A stretch of DNA of 64,000 nucleotides from NCBI RefSeq assembly GCF_003432075.1, contig NZ_QWBU01000012.1, positions 1 to 64,000 on the forward strand, read 5' to 3'. Origin of the DNA: Shinella sp. WSJ-2 (GTDB lineage: Bacteria > Pseudomonadota > Alphaproteobacteria > Rhizobiales > Rhizobiaceae). This document shows, one piece after another, positions 6,993 to 16,801 of the stretch. Every line of letters starts with the position of its first letter. Positions within the stretch are counted from its first letter, which is position 1. The notes under the pieces are model-generated. The model was not told where the DNA came from, did not search any database, and worked only from the letters and a program-made list of their open reading frames with translations. The translations under genes were made by a program, and so were the position numbers.

Positions 6993-9443
6993 TCAGAACA
7001 GGCCGCCGCTGCCGCCCGTGACCGCCTGGTTGGCCTGCGGCGAGCTCTTCAGGATTTCCTCGGGGCTGGCATATTCCTCGCCGCCGATGACCGAGAAGAC
7101 GTCGGCCGGGCCGGTACCGGGCTTGAAGGCTTCCATGATCGTATCCGGATCGCCCTCGTTCGCCTGCATGCCGGTCTTGCGATTGACGGGAATGAACTGC
7201 ATGCCCTCGGGCACGATGAATTTCGTCGGCTTGGTGCCTTCGACGGCGGCCGTCATGAACTCGTTGAAGATCGGCGCGGAGAGCGAGCCGCCGGTCGCAC
7301 CGCGACCGAGCGGGGCCGGGTTGTCGAAGCCGATATAGAGGCCGGCGACAAGATCGGGCGTATAGCCGACGAACCAGGCGTCCTTTTCATCATTGGTCGT
7401 GCCGGTCTTGCCGGCCGTCGGGCGGTCCAGCTTGATCTTGCCGGCCGCCGTGCCGCGCGTGACGACGCCCTCCATCATCGACGTGATCTGATAGGCGGTC
7501 ATCGGATCAAGGACCTGCTCGCGGTTGTCGGTGAGAACGGGCTCTTCCTGATTTTCCCAGTCGTTGGCATTGCAGTTTTCACAGGTCCGCTCTTCGTGAC
7601 GGAAGATCGTCTTGCCGTAACGGTCCTGGATGCGGTCGATCAGCGAGGGCTTGATCTGCTTGCCGCCGTTCGCCAGCACCGAATAGGCCGAGACCATGCG
7701 GAGAACCGTGGTTTCGCCCGAGCCGAGCGACATGGCGAGAACGGGGAGCATCTTGTCGTAGATACCGAAGCGTTCGGCATATTCGGCGACAAGGTTCATG
7801 CCCATGTCGTTGGCGAGGCGAACCGTCATCAGGTTACGCGAGCGCTCGATGCCGAGGCGCAGCGTCGACGGGCCGGCCGAGCCGCCGCCGTAGTTCTGCG
7901 GACGCCAGACCTGGCCGCCTGCGACGATCTCGATCGGCGCATCCATGATAACCGATGCAGGTGTATAGCCATTGTCGAGTGCGGCGGCGTAGACGAAGGG
8001 CTTGAAGGACGAGCCCGGCTGGCGCATCGCCTGAGTGGCGCGGTTGAACTCCGACTGGCCATAGGAAAAGCCGCCGACCATGGCCAGTACGCGGCCGGTA
8101 TGCGGGTCCATTGCGACGAGACCGCCCTGAACCTTCGGCGGCTGGCGCAGGCGATAGATGTTGCTATCCTCGGTCGGCTCGACATAGACGACGTCGCCGA
8201 CATTGAAAACGCCGGCCGGAGATTTCGCCGTCTTGCGATCGCCCTTGGCCGAACGATAGGCCCAGCTCATGCCCTTGGCCTCTATGCGGCCGGTCACGCG
8301 CTGTTCGACGACCTTGCCGGAGGCTTCCTTGCTCGGCTGCAGGCCGATATCAGCCCCACCGTCATCAACCGCCAGCACGACAGCAAGCTTCCATTCCGGC
8401 ACATCAGAAAACGGCTCGATCTTGGCCAGCTCGACACCCCAGTCGCCGCCGATCTCGATCGTCTTGACCGGGCCATGGAAACCGCGGCGCTCGTCATAGC
8501 TGATCAGGCCATGCTGAAGCGCCTTGCGGGCAGCGATCTGGATGCGCGGGTCCAGCGAGGTGCGGACCGACAGGCCGCCTTCATAAAGGGCGTTGTCGCC
8601 ATAGCGCTCGATAATCTGGCGGCGCACCTCTTCGGAGAAATAATCCGAGGCAAACAGATAGGTGCCGCGGTGGCGCGGCGTCACGCCGAGCGGCTGCGTC
8701 TTCGCCTCATCGCCATCAGCTTTTGTGACATAACCGTTCTCCACCATACGGTCGATCACCCAGTTGCGGCGCTCGATAGCGGCTTCCGTGCGGCGGAAGG
8801 GATGGTAGTTCGACGGGCCCTTGGGCAGCGCGGCGAGATAGGCGGTCTCGGCGACAGTCAGTTCCGTGACCGACTTGTCGAAATAGGTGAGTGCCGCGCC
8901 GGCAATACCGTAGGAATTCAGGCCGAAGAAAATCTCGTTCAGATAGAGTTCGAGAATGCGGTCCTTGGAATAGGCCTGCTCGATGCGGAACGAGAGGATG
9001 GCTTCCTTGACCTTGCGGTCGATGGTCTGGTCTGACGAGAGCAAGAAGTTCTTGGCGACCTGCTGCGTGATCGTCGATGCACCGACCGGGCGGCGGCCCG
9101 AGCCGAAATTCTGCAGGTTGACCATGATGGCGCGGAACAGGCCCGTCACGTCAACGCCGGGATGCTGATAGAAATTCTTGTCTTCGGCCGAAAGGAAAGC
9201 GGCCTTCACGCGGTCCGGGATCGCTTGGATGGGCAGATAGAGGCGGCGTTCACGGGCATATTCGGCCATCAGCGCGCCGTCGCCGGCATGCACGCGTGTG
9301 GTTACCGGCGGCGCATAGCTGTTGAGGACTTCATAATCGGGAAGATCCTTGGTGACACTTCCGAGATAGAGGGCGACTGCTGCCGCCACGCCGAGGAACG
9401 CCACGGCGCCGATCCCGAAGAAATATCCAATCAGTCTGATCAT
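6993..9443 (-). CDS. mrcA: Penicillin-binding protein 1A (bifunctional class A PBP)
   Basis: Polymerises and cross-links peptidoglycan at the cytoplasmic membrane. 816 residues. A single N-terminal membrane anchor spans about 2-28 (IGYFFGIGAVAFLGVAAAVA). The GT51 glycosyltransferase has AFLSAEDKNFYQHPG with catalytic Glu at about 87 and GASTITQQVAKN. An OB-like linker precedes the transpeptidase, with SxxK in PGSSFKPFVYAA (about 492), SxN-region residues in GIERSRNLMTVRL and KTGTTNDEKDAWF (about 670). A CENCNAND stretch near 630 adds two Cys of unknown role. It lies between the upstream amidase and downstream prfB on the same strand; the amidase-PBP1A order suggests a wall-related functional cluster. 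Confidence 0.96.
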   Translation of the reverse strand: MIRLIGYFFGIGAVAFLGVAAAVALYLGSVTKDLPDYEVLNSYAPPVTTRVHAGDGALMAEYARERRLYLPIQAIPDRVKAAFLSAEDKNFYQHPGVDVTGLFRAIMVNLQNFGSGRRPVGASTITQQVAKNFLLSSDQTIDRKVKEAILSFRIEQAYSKDRILELYLNEIFFGLNSYGIAGAALTYFDKSVTELTVAETAYLAALPKGPSNYHPFRRTEAAIERRNWVIDRMVENGYVTKADGDEAKTQPLGVTPRHRGTYLFASDYFSEEVRRQIIERYGDNALYEGGLSVRTSLDPRIQIAARKALQHGLISYDERRGFHGPVKTIEIGGDWGVELAKIEPFSDVPEWKLAVVLAVDDGGADIGLQPSKEASGKVVEQRVTGRIEAKGMSWAYRSAKGDRKTAKSPAGVFNVGDVVYVEPTEDSNIYRLRQPPKVQGGLVAMDPHTGRVLAMVGGFSYGQSEFNRATQAMRQPGSSFKPFVYAAALDNGYTPASVIMDAPIEIVAGGQVWRPQNYGGGSAGPSTLRLGIERSRNLMTVRLANDMGMNLVAEYAERFGIYDKMLPVLAMSLGSGETTVLRMVSAYSVLANGGKQIKPSLIDRIQDRYGKTIFRHEERTCENCNANDWENQEEPVLTDNREQVLDPMTAYQITSMMEGVVTRGTAAGKIKLDRPTAGKTGTTNDEKDAWFVGYTPDLVAGLYIGFDNPAPLGRGATGGSLSAPIFNEFMTAAVEGTKPTKFIVPEGMQFIPVNRKTGMQANEGDPDTIMEAFKPGTGPADVFSVIGGEEYASPEEILKSSPQANQAVTGGSGGLF

Positions 9444-9724
9444 GAGCCAGTTACCGATGCCTTATGTCTTTTAATTTCATCGGGCAGAGTTGCTGCCCGG
9501 CCTTTTGTCGCCGCGGCCCAATACGACCGTTGCGCCTGCCCTGTCGAAGACGAGTCGTCCCACGTTTCCCGCACCCGTCTAGCGATCGGAATGTGAGGAA
9601 AATAGGGCTTACAGCATGCATCCCGGCTTCGCCACCGCACAATGGCCGCCGCTGTCACTTTTCCGGCACAGGCAGAACAATACCACGGCCTCCCGATACT
9701 TGCTCGGGCAAAGGCAGGATAGAC

Positions 9725-10966
9725 TTAACCGCCGTTCGCAACGACCGTCGCGCGGTACTCGCCGACCGCTTTCGCAACAAGGCCGGCCACCTTCGTCTGC
9801 CAGGCCGGGTCGATCAAAAGCTGCTCGTCGTCCTTGTTCGACATGAAGCCAAGTTCGAGCAGGATCGACGGCACATCCGGTGCCGTCAGCACGCGAAAAC
9901 CGGCATGGCGATGCGGATTGTTGATCAGCAACACCTCGTTCTTGAAGGTGCTGACCACGCTCTGCGCCAGATTGATTGAGAAGGCCTGCGTCTCGCGACG
10001 TGTCAGGTCGAGCAGAATATCGGCAACCTCGGCCGGTTCGTCGACGAAGGCGATACCCGCAATCTGGTCGGAGAGGTTTTCACGCTCGGCAAGGCTGGCG
10101 GCGAGGCTGTCGGAGGCCTTGTCGGAAATCGTATAGACCGTCGCTCCGCGCGTATCCTTCTGCTTCAGCGTGTCGGCATGAATGGAGATGAGCAGATTGG
10201 CGCCCTCATTGCGGGCAAGCTGCACCCGCTGGGAGAGTGATAGGAACTCATCCTTGTCGCGGGTCAGAATGGCCTTGGTGTCTGGCAATTTATTGAGCGC
10301 ATCGGCAAGCGCCTTGGCGAAGGCGAGCGTGACGTGCTTTTCCTCCGTCTTGGTGACGCCGCCGCGCGCACCGTTGTCGATGCCGCCATGGCCCGCGTCG
10401 ACAGCAATGACGAACGGTCCTTCGGCGCTGCCGCCCGGCAGCATGACGGGCTTCTGCTCGACATTGGCCGGGGTCGCTGTTTCCTGCCAACTTTGCTTTT
10501 CCATCTGCGCCTGGAACGCCTCTTTCTTGACGATCGCAGCATCGATGACGAGACGATAGCTTGCAGCCCCCTGCTCCTCCTGCACCTCGGCGAGTACCAC
10601 GGTGATCGGCTTCTCCGCCGTCAGCACAATGCGCGAGCGTCCCTCGGCCATGGTGCCGTAGCGGATCTCCGAAAAGATGCCGCGCGCTTCGAGCTGTTCG
10701 GCCTTGATGCCGAAATCAGTCTCCGGCAGGTCGATCAGCACGCGGTAGGGACTGGCGACATAGTGGACTTTAAAGTCGGGCTTGCGGTCGAAGTCGATGA
10801 TCAGCCGCGTGCGGGCGTCGTCGCCGGCAATGCGCGCGGAAAAGGCCAGCAGCGGCGCAGCCGTGGCGGACAGGGCAAAGGCTGGCGCGGTAACGGTCAG
10901 CGCCAGCAAAACAGCAAATGCACCCGTCAAATGACGAAGCGATTTTTCCCAGAGAAAGCGTAGCAT
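9725..10966 (-). CDS. N-acetylmuramoyl-L-alanine amidase (AmiC-type, AMIN + Amidase_3)
   Basis: Periplasmic zinc amidase that cuts the bond between MurNAc and the stem peptide, usually needed for daughter-cell separation. 413 residues from the ATG at 10966 (two GTG codons just upstream are alternatives). A signal peptide covers about 1-34. An AMIN domain (about 45-150, ARTRLIIDFDRKPDFKVHY) normally targets the septum. The Amidase_3 domain has IAVDAGHGGIDNGA (His ligand), a Glu in KTEEKHVTLAFAKAL, SIHADT (second His) and LELGFMSNKDDEQLL (catalytic Glu). It is followed by mrcA after 281 bp. Confidence 0.94.
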   Translation of the reverse strand: MLRFLWEKSLRHLTGAFAVLLALTVTAPAFALSATAAPLLAFSARIAGDDARTRLIIDFDRKPDFKVHYVASPYRVLIDLPETDFGIKAEQLEARGIFSEIRYGTMAEGRSRIVLTAEKPITVVLAEVQEEQGAASYRLVIDAAIVKKEAFQAQMEKQSWQETATPANVEQKPVMLPGGSAEGPFVIAVDAGHGGIDNGARGGVTKTEEKHVTLAFAKALADALNKLPDTKAILTRDKDEFLSLSQRVQLARNEGANLLISIHADTLKQKDTRGATVYTISDKASDSLAASLAERENLSDQIAGIAFVDEPAEVADILLDLTRRETQAFSINLAQSVVSTFKNEVLLINNPHRHAGFRVLTAPDVPSILLELGFMSNKDDEQLLIDPAWQTKVAGLVAKAVGEYRATVVANGG

Positions 10967-11600
10967 CACCACAGGCAGTCCGTTCGAACGCGTGAAAACC
11001 GCGCGGCGCGGCTGAGGACAAGCCTCATAGATGCCCCCATATGGTTAACCAAAGCTTGCCGGGAGGCGTGCCGCCGCAACCGCTGCACCATGATGGCAAA
11101 TCCATCAAGATTATGACGCTTTTGGCTTTTCCCTTGCCATTGTGACATATCCGCCATAAAAGCAAAATCAGGGAAAAAGACCAGACGGGATAGAATCGCC
11201 CTGGGCAGGCAGCCACTCCTTCGGGACTTGGCGCCGAACAGGGGCCTCATCCGCCGTCATAGCCCCTTTTTCCCGGCCGAACAGATCGCGTAAACCGGCG
11301 GTGGCCGGAACAGACAAGGTGGATTTCCACCAAACGCCCTTACCAAAGGGCAATTTCATCGGACCTTCAGGGTCTATGGCACTGGCATTCTCGTTGGACG
11401 TTGATGTTGACGCAGCGGACGCTATCAGAGGGTAACAGGCACCGGGACGTTCGCGCTCCGGCCTTCCTCCGTCCGCTTACCCCTCACCCGGGCCTAACGA
11501 GAACTTACTTATCCGGCGCATCCCCCTCCTCCCCCGGCTCACCCGCTTCAGGGTACAGCTTGCCGCCAGGATTGCGGCTGCGCCGAGGAGTTCAATCTAC
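10967..11600 (+). promoter_or_regulatory. Long gene-free region: divergent amidase/rne promoters and rne 5' leader
   Basis: 634 bp without a supportable gene. On the plus strand TTGCCA (11134-11139), a 17-nt spacer and TAAAAG (11157-11162) form a candidate promoter, which would give rne a leader of about 430 nt. The leader contains hairpins such as GCCCTT/AAGGGC near 11336-11351 and a pyrimidine-rich stretch before GAGGAG (11586-11591). Long leaders that are targets of RNase E itself are known for rne in other bacteria; autoregulation here is inference. A 63-codon minus-strand ORF at 11168-11359 is not convincing. Confidence 0.4.
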
Positions 11601-14477
11601 ATGGCAGAGAAAATGCTTATCGACGCGTCTCACTCCGAGGAGACGCGCGTCGTTGTCGTACGCGGAAACCGCATAGAAGAATTCGACTTCGAATCCGAAC
11701 ACAAGAAGCAGATCCGTGGCAATATCTACCTTGCCAAGGTCACGCGCGTCGAACCGTCGCTCCAGGCGGCCTTCGTCGATTACGGCGGCAACCGCCACGG
11801 CTTTCTGGCCTTCGCCGAAATCCATCCGGATTACTACCAGATCCCGCTGGCAGATCGTCAGGCGCTCCTGAGAGCGGAAGCCGAAGAACACCGCCGCGAC
11901 GACGATATCGAACATGTCGAGACGGCAAATGACCGTTCCGAGGAAAGCGAATCGCCGGCAGGAACGGAAGCCGACGTCGCTGTCGCCGCGGCCGTCGAAG
12001 AAGTAACGGTCGACGTCGCCGCCGAGCCTGAGGTCGTCGAGGCCTCCGCCGATCTCGCCGCGGAAGACGCGCCGGCCGAAAAGCCGAAGAAGCCGCGCCG
12101 CACGCGCAAGGCCAAGACGAAGACCGAGGAAGCCCCAGCCGCTGAAACTGAGGACGCCGCCGCTCCTTCTGAAGGCAGCGATGACGAAACGCCGGGTGGC
12201 GCGATGGCCATGGCCGTCGATACCGACGAAATCTCCGAGCCCTCCGACCGCAAGCGCCGCCGTCGTCGCGATGACGACGACGATGATGACGATCACAACG
12301 GTGAAGAAAAGGAAGTCATCGAATCCGTCGGCGCCGAAGACGCCATGGAAGAGGTGCCGGATCGCGTCAGCCGCAAGCCGCGCAAGCAGTACCGCATCCA
12401 GGAAGTCATCAAGCGCCGCCAGATCCTGCTCGTGCAGGTCGCCAAGGAAGAGCGCGGCAACAAGGGTGCTGCTCTCACCACCTATCTGTCGCTGGCCGGC
12501 CGCTACTCCGTTCTGATGCCGAACACGGCGCGCGGCGGCGGCATTTCCCGCAAGATCACGAACCTTCAGGACCGCAAGCGCCTGAAGGAAATCGCCCGCG
12601 ACCTTGAGGTTCCGCAGGGCATGGGCGTCATCCTGCGCACCGCCGGCGCCAACCGCACCCGCGTCGAGGTCAAGCGCGACTTCGAATACCTGATGCGCCT
12701 GTGGGAAAACGTTCGCACGCTGACGCTGCAGTCGACCGCGCCGACCCTCGTTTACGAGGAAGGCTCGCTCATCAAGCGCTCGATCCGCGACCTCTACAAC
12801 AAGGATATCAGCGAGATCGTCGTTGCCGGCGAGGAAGGCTATCGCGAAGCGAAGGCCTTCATGAAGATGCTGATGCCGAGCCATGCGAAGGTCGTCCAGC
12901 CCTATCGCGACGTGCATCCGATTTTTTCGCGCTCGGGCATTGAAGCCCAGCTCGACCGTATGCTGCAGCCGCAGGTGACGCTGAAGTCCGGCGGTTACAT
13001 CATCATCAATCAGACCGAGGCGCTCGTCTCGATCGACGTCAACTCGGGCCGCTCGACGCGCGAACACTCGATCGAAGAAACCGCGTTGCAGACGAACCTG
13101 GAAGCGGCGGAAGAAGTCGCCCGTCAGCTGCGCCTGCGCGACCTTGCCGGCCTCGTCGTCATCGACTTCATCGACATGGAGGAGAAGCGCAACAACCGGG
13201 CCGTCGAGAAGCGTCTGAAGGACCATCTCAAGAACGACCGCGCGCGCATCCAGGTCGGCCGCATCTCGCATTTCGGCCTGCTCGAAATGTCGCGCCAGCG
13301 CATCCGCGCCTCTGTCCTCGAATCTACCATGCAGGTCTGCTCGCACTGCAACGGCACGGGCCATGTGCGCTCGCAGTCGTCGGTGGCCCTGCATGTCCTG
13401 CGCGGCATCGAGGAGTATCTCCTCAAGAACACCACGCACAATATCAGTGTGCGCACGACGCCCGATATCGCGCTCTACCTGCTCAACCACAAGCGCGGCA
13501 CGATCATCGATTATGAAGGCCGCTTCGGCGTCGCCATCCTCATCGAGGCCGATGCCCATGTCGGCGCGCAGCATTTCGCGATCGACCGTGGCGAAGCTGT
13601 CGAGAACCCGGTCAAGATCGAGCAGATCCTGCATTTCGAGCCTGAGCCCGAAGACGACGATGTCGTGATCGAGGACGAGATCGACGAGGAAGAGGACGAA
13701 GCAGCCCGTCCGGCCGCCGCCGCGCCGACTACCCAGACTTCGGCCTCCTCGGATGAGAACGGCCGCAACAACAAGCGCAAGCGCCGCCGCCGCCGCCGTG
13801 GCCGTGGTCGCGATGGCGAAGGTGCCGACACCGCCTCCTTCGGCGGCGAACAGGCTGGCGACGAAGACGCCCTCGAAGAAGATGATGCCGATGCAGAGGG
13901 TGACGACGGTGCGGAAGCGCCGAAGACTGCCGAGGCCTCGGAGGATGCTGGCGATCGCCGCAAGCGTCGCCGTCGTGGCAAGCGTGGCGGTCGTCGCAAT
14001 CGTCCGGAAGACGGTGCTGTCGAAGCGGCCGGTGAAGGCGATGAAGACGGTGACGAAGGTGAAGGTGAAGCCGAAGAGGTTGTCGCCGTCGAAGCCGAGG
14101 TAGTGGAAGTCGCTGTCGTCGCCGAGGAAACGCCGGTCGAAGCTGTTGCCGGTGAAGCGGCGGCCAAGCCGAAGCGCGCTCGCAAGAGCCGCGCCAAGGC
14201 CGCTGCCGAAGAGGTGACGACCGACGAAGCGGCCCGGGTGGAAATAGAAGCGCAGCCCGCAGCCGTCGCGGAAGAAACGACGCCGGTCGAGCCGGCCGTC
14301 GAGGAAGCCGCGGCCGATCTCGAAGACACCGCCAAACCCGCCCGTGGAAACCGCGACATCAACAAGATTGCATCCGAACCGGTGGTGAAGTCCTCCACGA
14401 CGAAAGAAGCCGCCGCGGAAGAAGATGCTGACAAGCCCAAGAAGGGCGGCTGGTGGCAGCGCCGCGGCTTCTTCTAA
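11601..14477 (+). CDS. rne: Ribonuclease E
   Basis: Single-strand endonuclease that initiates mRNA decay and processes rRNA/tRNA and sRNA targets, the scaffold of the degradosome. 958 residues. The S1 domain starts at about 36 (GNIYLAKVTRVEPSLQAAFV) but is interrupted at about 93-255 by an acidic/Ala-Pro segment with a basic patch, an insertion typical of alphaproteobacterial enzymes. The DNase I-like catalytic core has the Mg-binding Asp pair in LVSIDVNSG (about 478) and VVIDFIDM (about 521). The Zn-link is CSHC (about 579). From about 690 the C-terminal half is low complexity with alternating acidic and RRRRRG-type blocks, expected to be disordered and RNA/partner-binding. A good terminator follows. 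Confidence 0.96.
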   Translation: MAEKMLIDASHSEETRVVVVRGNRIEEFDFESEHKKQIRGNIYLAKVTRVEPSLQAAFVDYGGNRHGFLAFAEIHPDYYQIPLADRQALLRAEAEEHRRDDDIEHVETANDRSEESESPAGTEADVAVAAAVEEVTVDVAAEPEVVEASADLAAEDAPAEKPKKPRRTRKAKTKTEEAPAAETEDAAAPSEGSDDETPGGAMAMAVDTDEISEPSDRKRRRRRDDDDDDDDHNGEEKEVIESVGAEDAMEEVPDRVSRKPRKQYRIQEVIKRRQILLVQVAKEERGNKGAALTTYLSLAGRYSVLMPNTARGGGISRKITNLQDRKRLKEIARDLEVPQGMGVILRTAGANRTRVEVKRDFEYLMRLWENVRTLTLQSTAPTLVYEEGSLIKRSIRDLYNKDISEIVVAGEEGYREAKAFMKMLMPSHAKVVQPYRDVHPIFSRSGIEAQLDRMLQPQVTLKSGGYIIINQTEALVSIDVNSGRSTREHSIEETALQTNLEAAEEVARQLRLRDLAGLVVIDFIDMEEKRNNRAVEKRLKDHLKNDRARIQVGRISHFGLLEMSRQRIRASVLESTMQVCSHCNGTGHVRSQSSVALHVLRGIEEYLLKNTTHNISVRTTPDIALYLLNHKRGTIIDYEGRFGVAILIEADAHVGAQHFAIDRGEAVENPVKIEQILHFEPEPEDDDVVIEDEIDEEEDEAARPAAAAPTTQTSASSDENGRNNKRKRRRRRRGRGRDGEGADTASFGGEQAGDEDALEEDDADAEGDDGAEAPKTAEASEDAGDRRKRRRRGKRGGRRNRPEDGAVEAAGEGDEDGDEGEGEAEEVVAVEAEVVEVAVVAEETPVEAVAGEAAAKPKRARKSRAKAAAEEVTTDEAARVEIEAQPAAVAEETTPVEPAVEEAAADLEDTAKPARGNRDINKIASEPVVKSSTTKEAAAEEDADKPKKGGWWQRRGFF

Positions 14478-14502
14478 GCAACGGCTTGCAGTGCAGAATT
14501 CG

Positions 14503-14530
14503 AAAGGCCCGGTTTTAACCGGGCCTTTTT
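14503..14530 (+). terminator. rne intrinsic terminator
   Basis: AAAGGCCCGG (14503-14512), loop TTTTAA, CCGGGCCTTT then TTTCG. A 10-bp GC-rich stem with a T tract, 26 nt after the rne stop codon. Confidence 0.92.
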
Positions 14531-14610
14531 CGTTTACGCGGGAATCGGGTGGTTGCCCGGTCGGCCTTCTGCGACATCGGCGGTCGTCAGAAACCAGCAA
14601 GGAGACATCC

Positions 14611-15375
14611 ATGACCCGCCTCGAAAACAAGGTCGCCATCATCACCGGTGCAAGCTCCGGCATCGGCCGCGCCACCGCCCTGCTCTTTGCCCGCCGTGGC
14701 GCAAAGCTCGTTCTGTCCGCCCGCGGGCAGGAACGGTTGAACGATGTCGCGGACGAAATCCGCACGGAAGGCGGCGCCGTGATCGCCCTGCCTGGCGATG
14801 TCGGCGAGGAGGCGCATCACCGGGCACTGGTCGAGGCGGCACAGGCGGAATTCGGCGGCGTCGATATCGCCTTCAACAATGCCGGCACGACCGGCCCGAT
14901 CGGACCGCTGCCATCACTTTCCGAGCAGGAATGGCAGGACGTGCTCACCGTCAACCTGACGAGCGGTTTCCTGGCGGCAAAGTACCAGCTGCCGGCGATG
15001 GAGGCGCGTGGAGGCGGCAGCCTCGTCTTCACCTCCACTTTCGTCGGCTATACCGCAGGCTTTCCGGGCCTTGCCGCCTATGCCGCCTCGAAATCCGGTC
15101 TCGTCGGCCTCGTGCAGGTGCTTGCATCGGAATATGGCCCGAAGGGCATTCGCGTGAATGCGCTGCTGCCGGGCGCAACGGACACGCCGATGGGCCGGGA
15201 GGTCGCCAACACGCCGGAAGCCCGGCAATTCGTCGCCGGCCTCAACGCCTTCAAGCGCATCGCGGCACCGGAAGAGATCGCGGAAGCAGCTCTCTTCCTC
15301 TGCTCGGACGCATCGAGCTTCACCACCGGCACGGCCATGCTGGTCGATGGCGGCGTGTCGATCAACCGGGTCTGA
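14611..15375 (+). CDS. Short-chain dehydrogenase/reductase (SDR), substrate unknown
   Basis: 254 residues, classical SDR length. ATG at 14611 has AAGGAGACATCC directly upstream. NAD(P)-binding TGASSGIG is at 14-21, NNAGTTG at about 92, the catalytic Ser in FTSTFVGYTAG, YxxxK as YAASK (about 157-161), and LLPGATDTPMG after it. ARGQERL following beta-2 suggests NADP preference (Arg after the second strand), which is an inference. The end SDASSFTTGTAMLVDGGVSI is typical of the FabG-like branch. It stands alone between rne and a convergent aminotransferase. Confidence 0.9.
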   Translation: MTRLENKVAIITGASSGIGRATALLFARRGAKLVLSARGQERLNDVADEIRTEGGAVIALPGDVGEEAHHRALVEAAQAEFGGVDIAFNNAGTTGPIGPLPSLSEQEWQDVLTVNLTSGFLAAKYQLPAMEARGGGSLVFTSTFVGYTAGFPGLAAYAASKSGLVGLVQVLASEYGPKGIRVNALLPGATDTPMGREVANTPEARQFVAGLNAFKRIAAPEEIAEAALFLCSDASSFTTGTAMLVDGGVSINRV

Positions 15376-15402
15376 GAAAGCGATTCAGGCCCCTGACGGA
15401 TC

Positions 15403-15439
15403 GATTCCGTTTCCCGCCACAAGGTGCTGAAACGGAATC
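15403..15439. terminator. Hairpin between convergent SDR and aminotransferase genes
   Basis: An 11-bp perfect inverted repeat GATTCCGTTTC/GAAACGGAATC with a 15-nt loop, in the 75-bp gap between the two convergent stop codons. There is no long T tract, so termination strength is uncertain. Confidence 0.5.
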
Positions 15440-15450
15440 CCTTTCCGGCC

Positions 15451-16590
15451 TCAGGCGAGCCAGCGTGCGAGGCGATCGACCGCCTCGTTCATATCCTCGA
15501 AGGAGCCGGCATAGGAGAAACGCATCGTGTGGTGGCCATCCCTGGGATCGAAGTCGATGCCGGGCGTGGCCGCCACATCCGTCTCGGCCAGCATGCGGCG
15601 GGCGAAGGCCATGCTGTCATTGGTGAAGCGGCTGACGTCGACATACGCATAAAAAGCACCATCCATCGGCGAAGCGATGGAGAAGCCGATTTCCGGCAGG
15701 CGCTTCACCAGGAAGTCGCGGTTCACGCGGTAGGCGTCTCGATAGACGTTCAGCTCCGCCTCGGCGCCAAGCGCTGCTTCCGCCGCGATCTGCGACAGTT
15801 CCGGCGCGGAAATGTAGAGGCTCTGGGCGATGCGCTCGACGGGGCGCACCAGTTTTTCCGGCAGCACCATCCAGCCGATGCGCCAGCCGGTCATGCAATA
15901 ATATTTCGAGAACGAATTGATGATGACGGCCTCGTCGCCGAATTCCAGCGCCGTCGCCTCCTCGCCGACGAAGGTCAGGCCGTGATAGATCTCGTCCGAG
16001 ATGAAGGCGATGCCGTTGTCCCGGCAATAGGCCGAGAGGGCCGCGAGGTTCGCGCGGCCCGTGACGGTGCCGGTCGGATTGGCGGGGCTTGCGAGCAGCA
16101 CGCCATCGATCTTTCCGGCGGCCTCAAGCGCTTGCGGCGTCAGGGTAAAGCCGTTTTCGGCATTCACCTCGATCTCGACCGTCTCGATACCGAGCGCCGC
16201 CAGAATGTTGCGATAGGCCGGATAACCGGGACGCGCGATGGCGACGCGGTCGCCGGCATCGAACAGCGCAAGGAAGGCCAGGTTGAAGCCTGCCGACGAG
16301 CCCGTCGTGATGGCGATGCGGCCGGGATCGACGGAAACGCCGTGATGGCTCCGGTAGAAATTCGAAATGGCGTGGCGCAGCGAAAGCAGGCCGAGCGCGT
16401 CCGTATAGCCGATGCGGCCGACCTCCAGCGCCTTGCGAGCGGCCTCGCGGGCGGCGGCGGGGGCCGGATGCACCGGCTGGCCGACGGCCATGGAGATCAC
16501 CGGCCGGCCGGCGGCGCGGCTCTTCGTCGCCTCGGCGAGCACGTCCATGGCGTGAAAGGGTTCGACGGCGCCGCGGCGGGAAAGTTTCAT
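15451..16590 (-). CDS. PLP-dependent class I/II aminotransferase
   Basis: 379 residues if begun at the ATG at 16590 (MKLSRRGAVEPFHAMDVL), where homologous proteins normally start; the reading frame is open 40 codons further upstream. It is a fold-type I aminotransferase: PVISMAVGQPVHPAP at the N-terminus, GSSAGFNLAFLALFDAGD, SPANPTGTV (Asn contacting PLP), ISDEIYHGL (Asp and Tyr), the Schiff-base Lys in NSFSKYYCMTGWRIGW, and MRFSYAG with the carboxylate-binding Arg near the end. It probably transaminates aspartate, an aromatic amino acid or a related substrate; the exact acceptor cannot be read from the sequence. It converges with the SDR gene. Confidence 0.9.
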   Translation of the reverse strand: MKLSRRGAVEPFHAMDVLAEATKSRAAGRPVISMAVGQPVHPAPAAAREAARKALEVGRIGYTDALGLLSLRHAISNFYRSHHGVSVDPGRIAITTGSSAGFNLAFLALFDAGDRVAIARPGYPAYRNILAALGIETVEIEVNAENGFTLTPQALEAAGKIDGVLLASPANPTGTVTGRANLAALSAYCRDNGIAFISDEIYHGLTFVGEEATALEFGDEAVIINSFSKYYCMTGWRIGWMVLPEKLVRPVERIAQSLYISAPELSQIAAEAALGAEAELNVYRDAYRVNRDFLVKRLPEIGFSIASPMDGAFYAYVDVSRFTNDSMAFARRMLAETDVAATPGIDFDPRDGHHTMRFSYAGSFEDMNEAVDRLARWLA

Positions 16591-16801
16591 GGGGCTTATC
16601 TTCCGGTTTGAAGGATCGAGGCCTTCCTGCCGCAAGATTTGCGCCTTCACAATCCCGCGAGGGCCGAAAATCCGCCGCTTTTTCCCTATCGTTTGCGCCT
16701 CACCGCTCATAAGGTCGTTGAAAGCGCCCTGCCCCGCATTGACGCGGCAGCGCCGGCAATGGCACTTCTGCGGGCCGCATCACGACGAGGACCAGACTGA
16801 C

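Noticed and set aside
6963-9035. A 690-codon ORF antisense to mrcA
   Set aside because: Composition (Ala, Arg, Gly, His-rich) is typical of reverse frames in GC-rich genes, while mrcA in the other direction has all PBP1A motifs.
11168-11359. A 63-codon minus-strand ORF in the rne leader
   Set aside because: Weak Shine-Dalgarno, no recognisable fold, and it lies in a region better explained as promoter/leader DNA.
12240-12300. Asp-codon run in rne as an error or tandem repeat expansion
   Set aside because: Low-complexity acidic tracts are normal in the S1 insertion of alphaproteobacterial RNase E, and the frame is intact on both sides.
11592-14765. A 1057-codon ORF antisense to rne
   Set aside because: Phe/Arg/Gly-rich translation mirrors the repetitive GC-rich codons of rne on the other strand; no start signal and no domain. 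It is a shadow.
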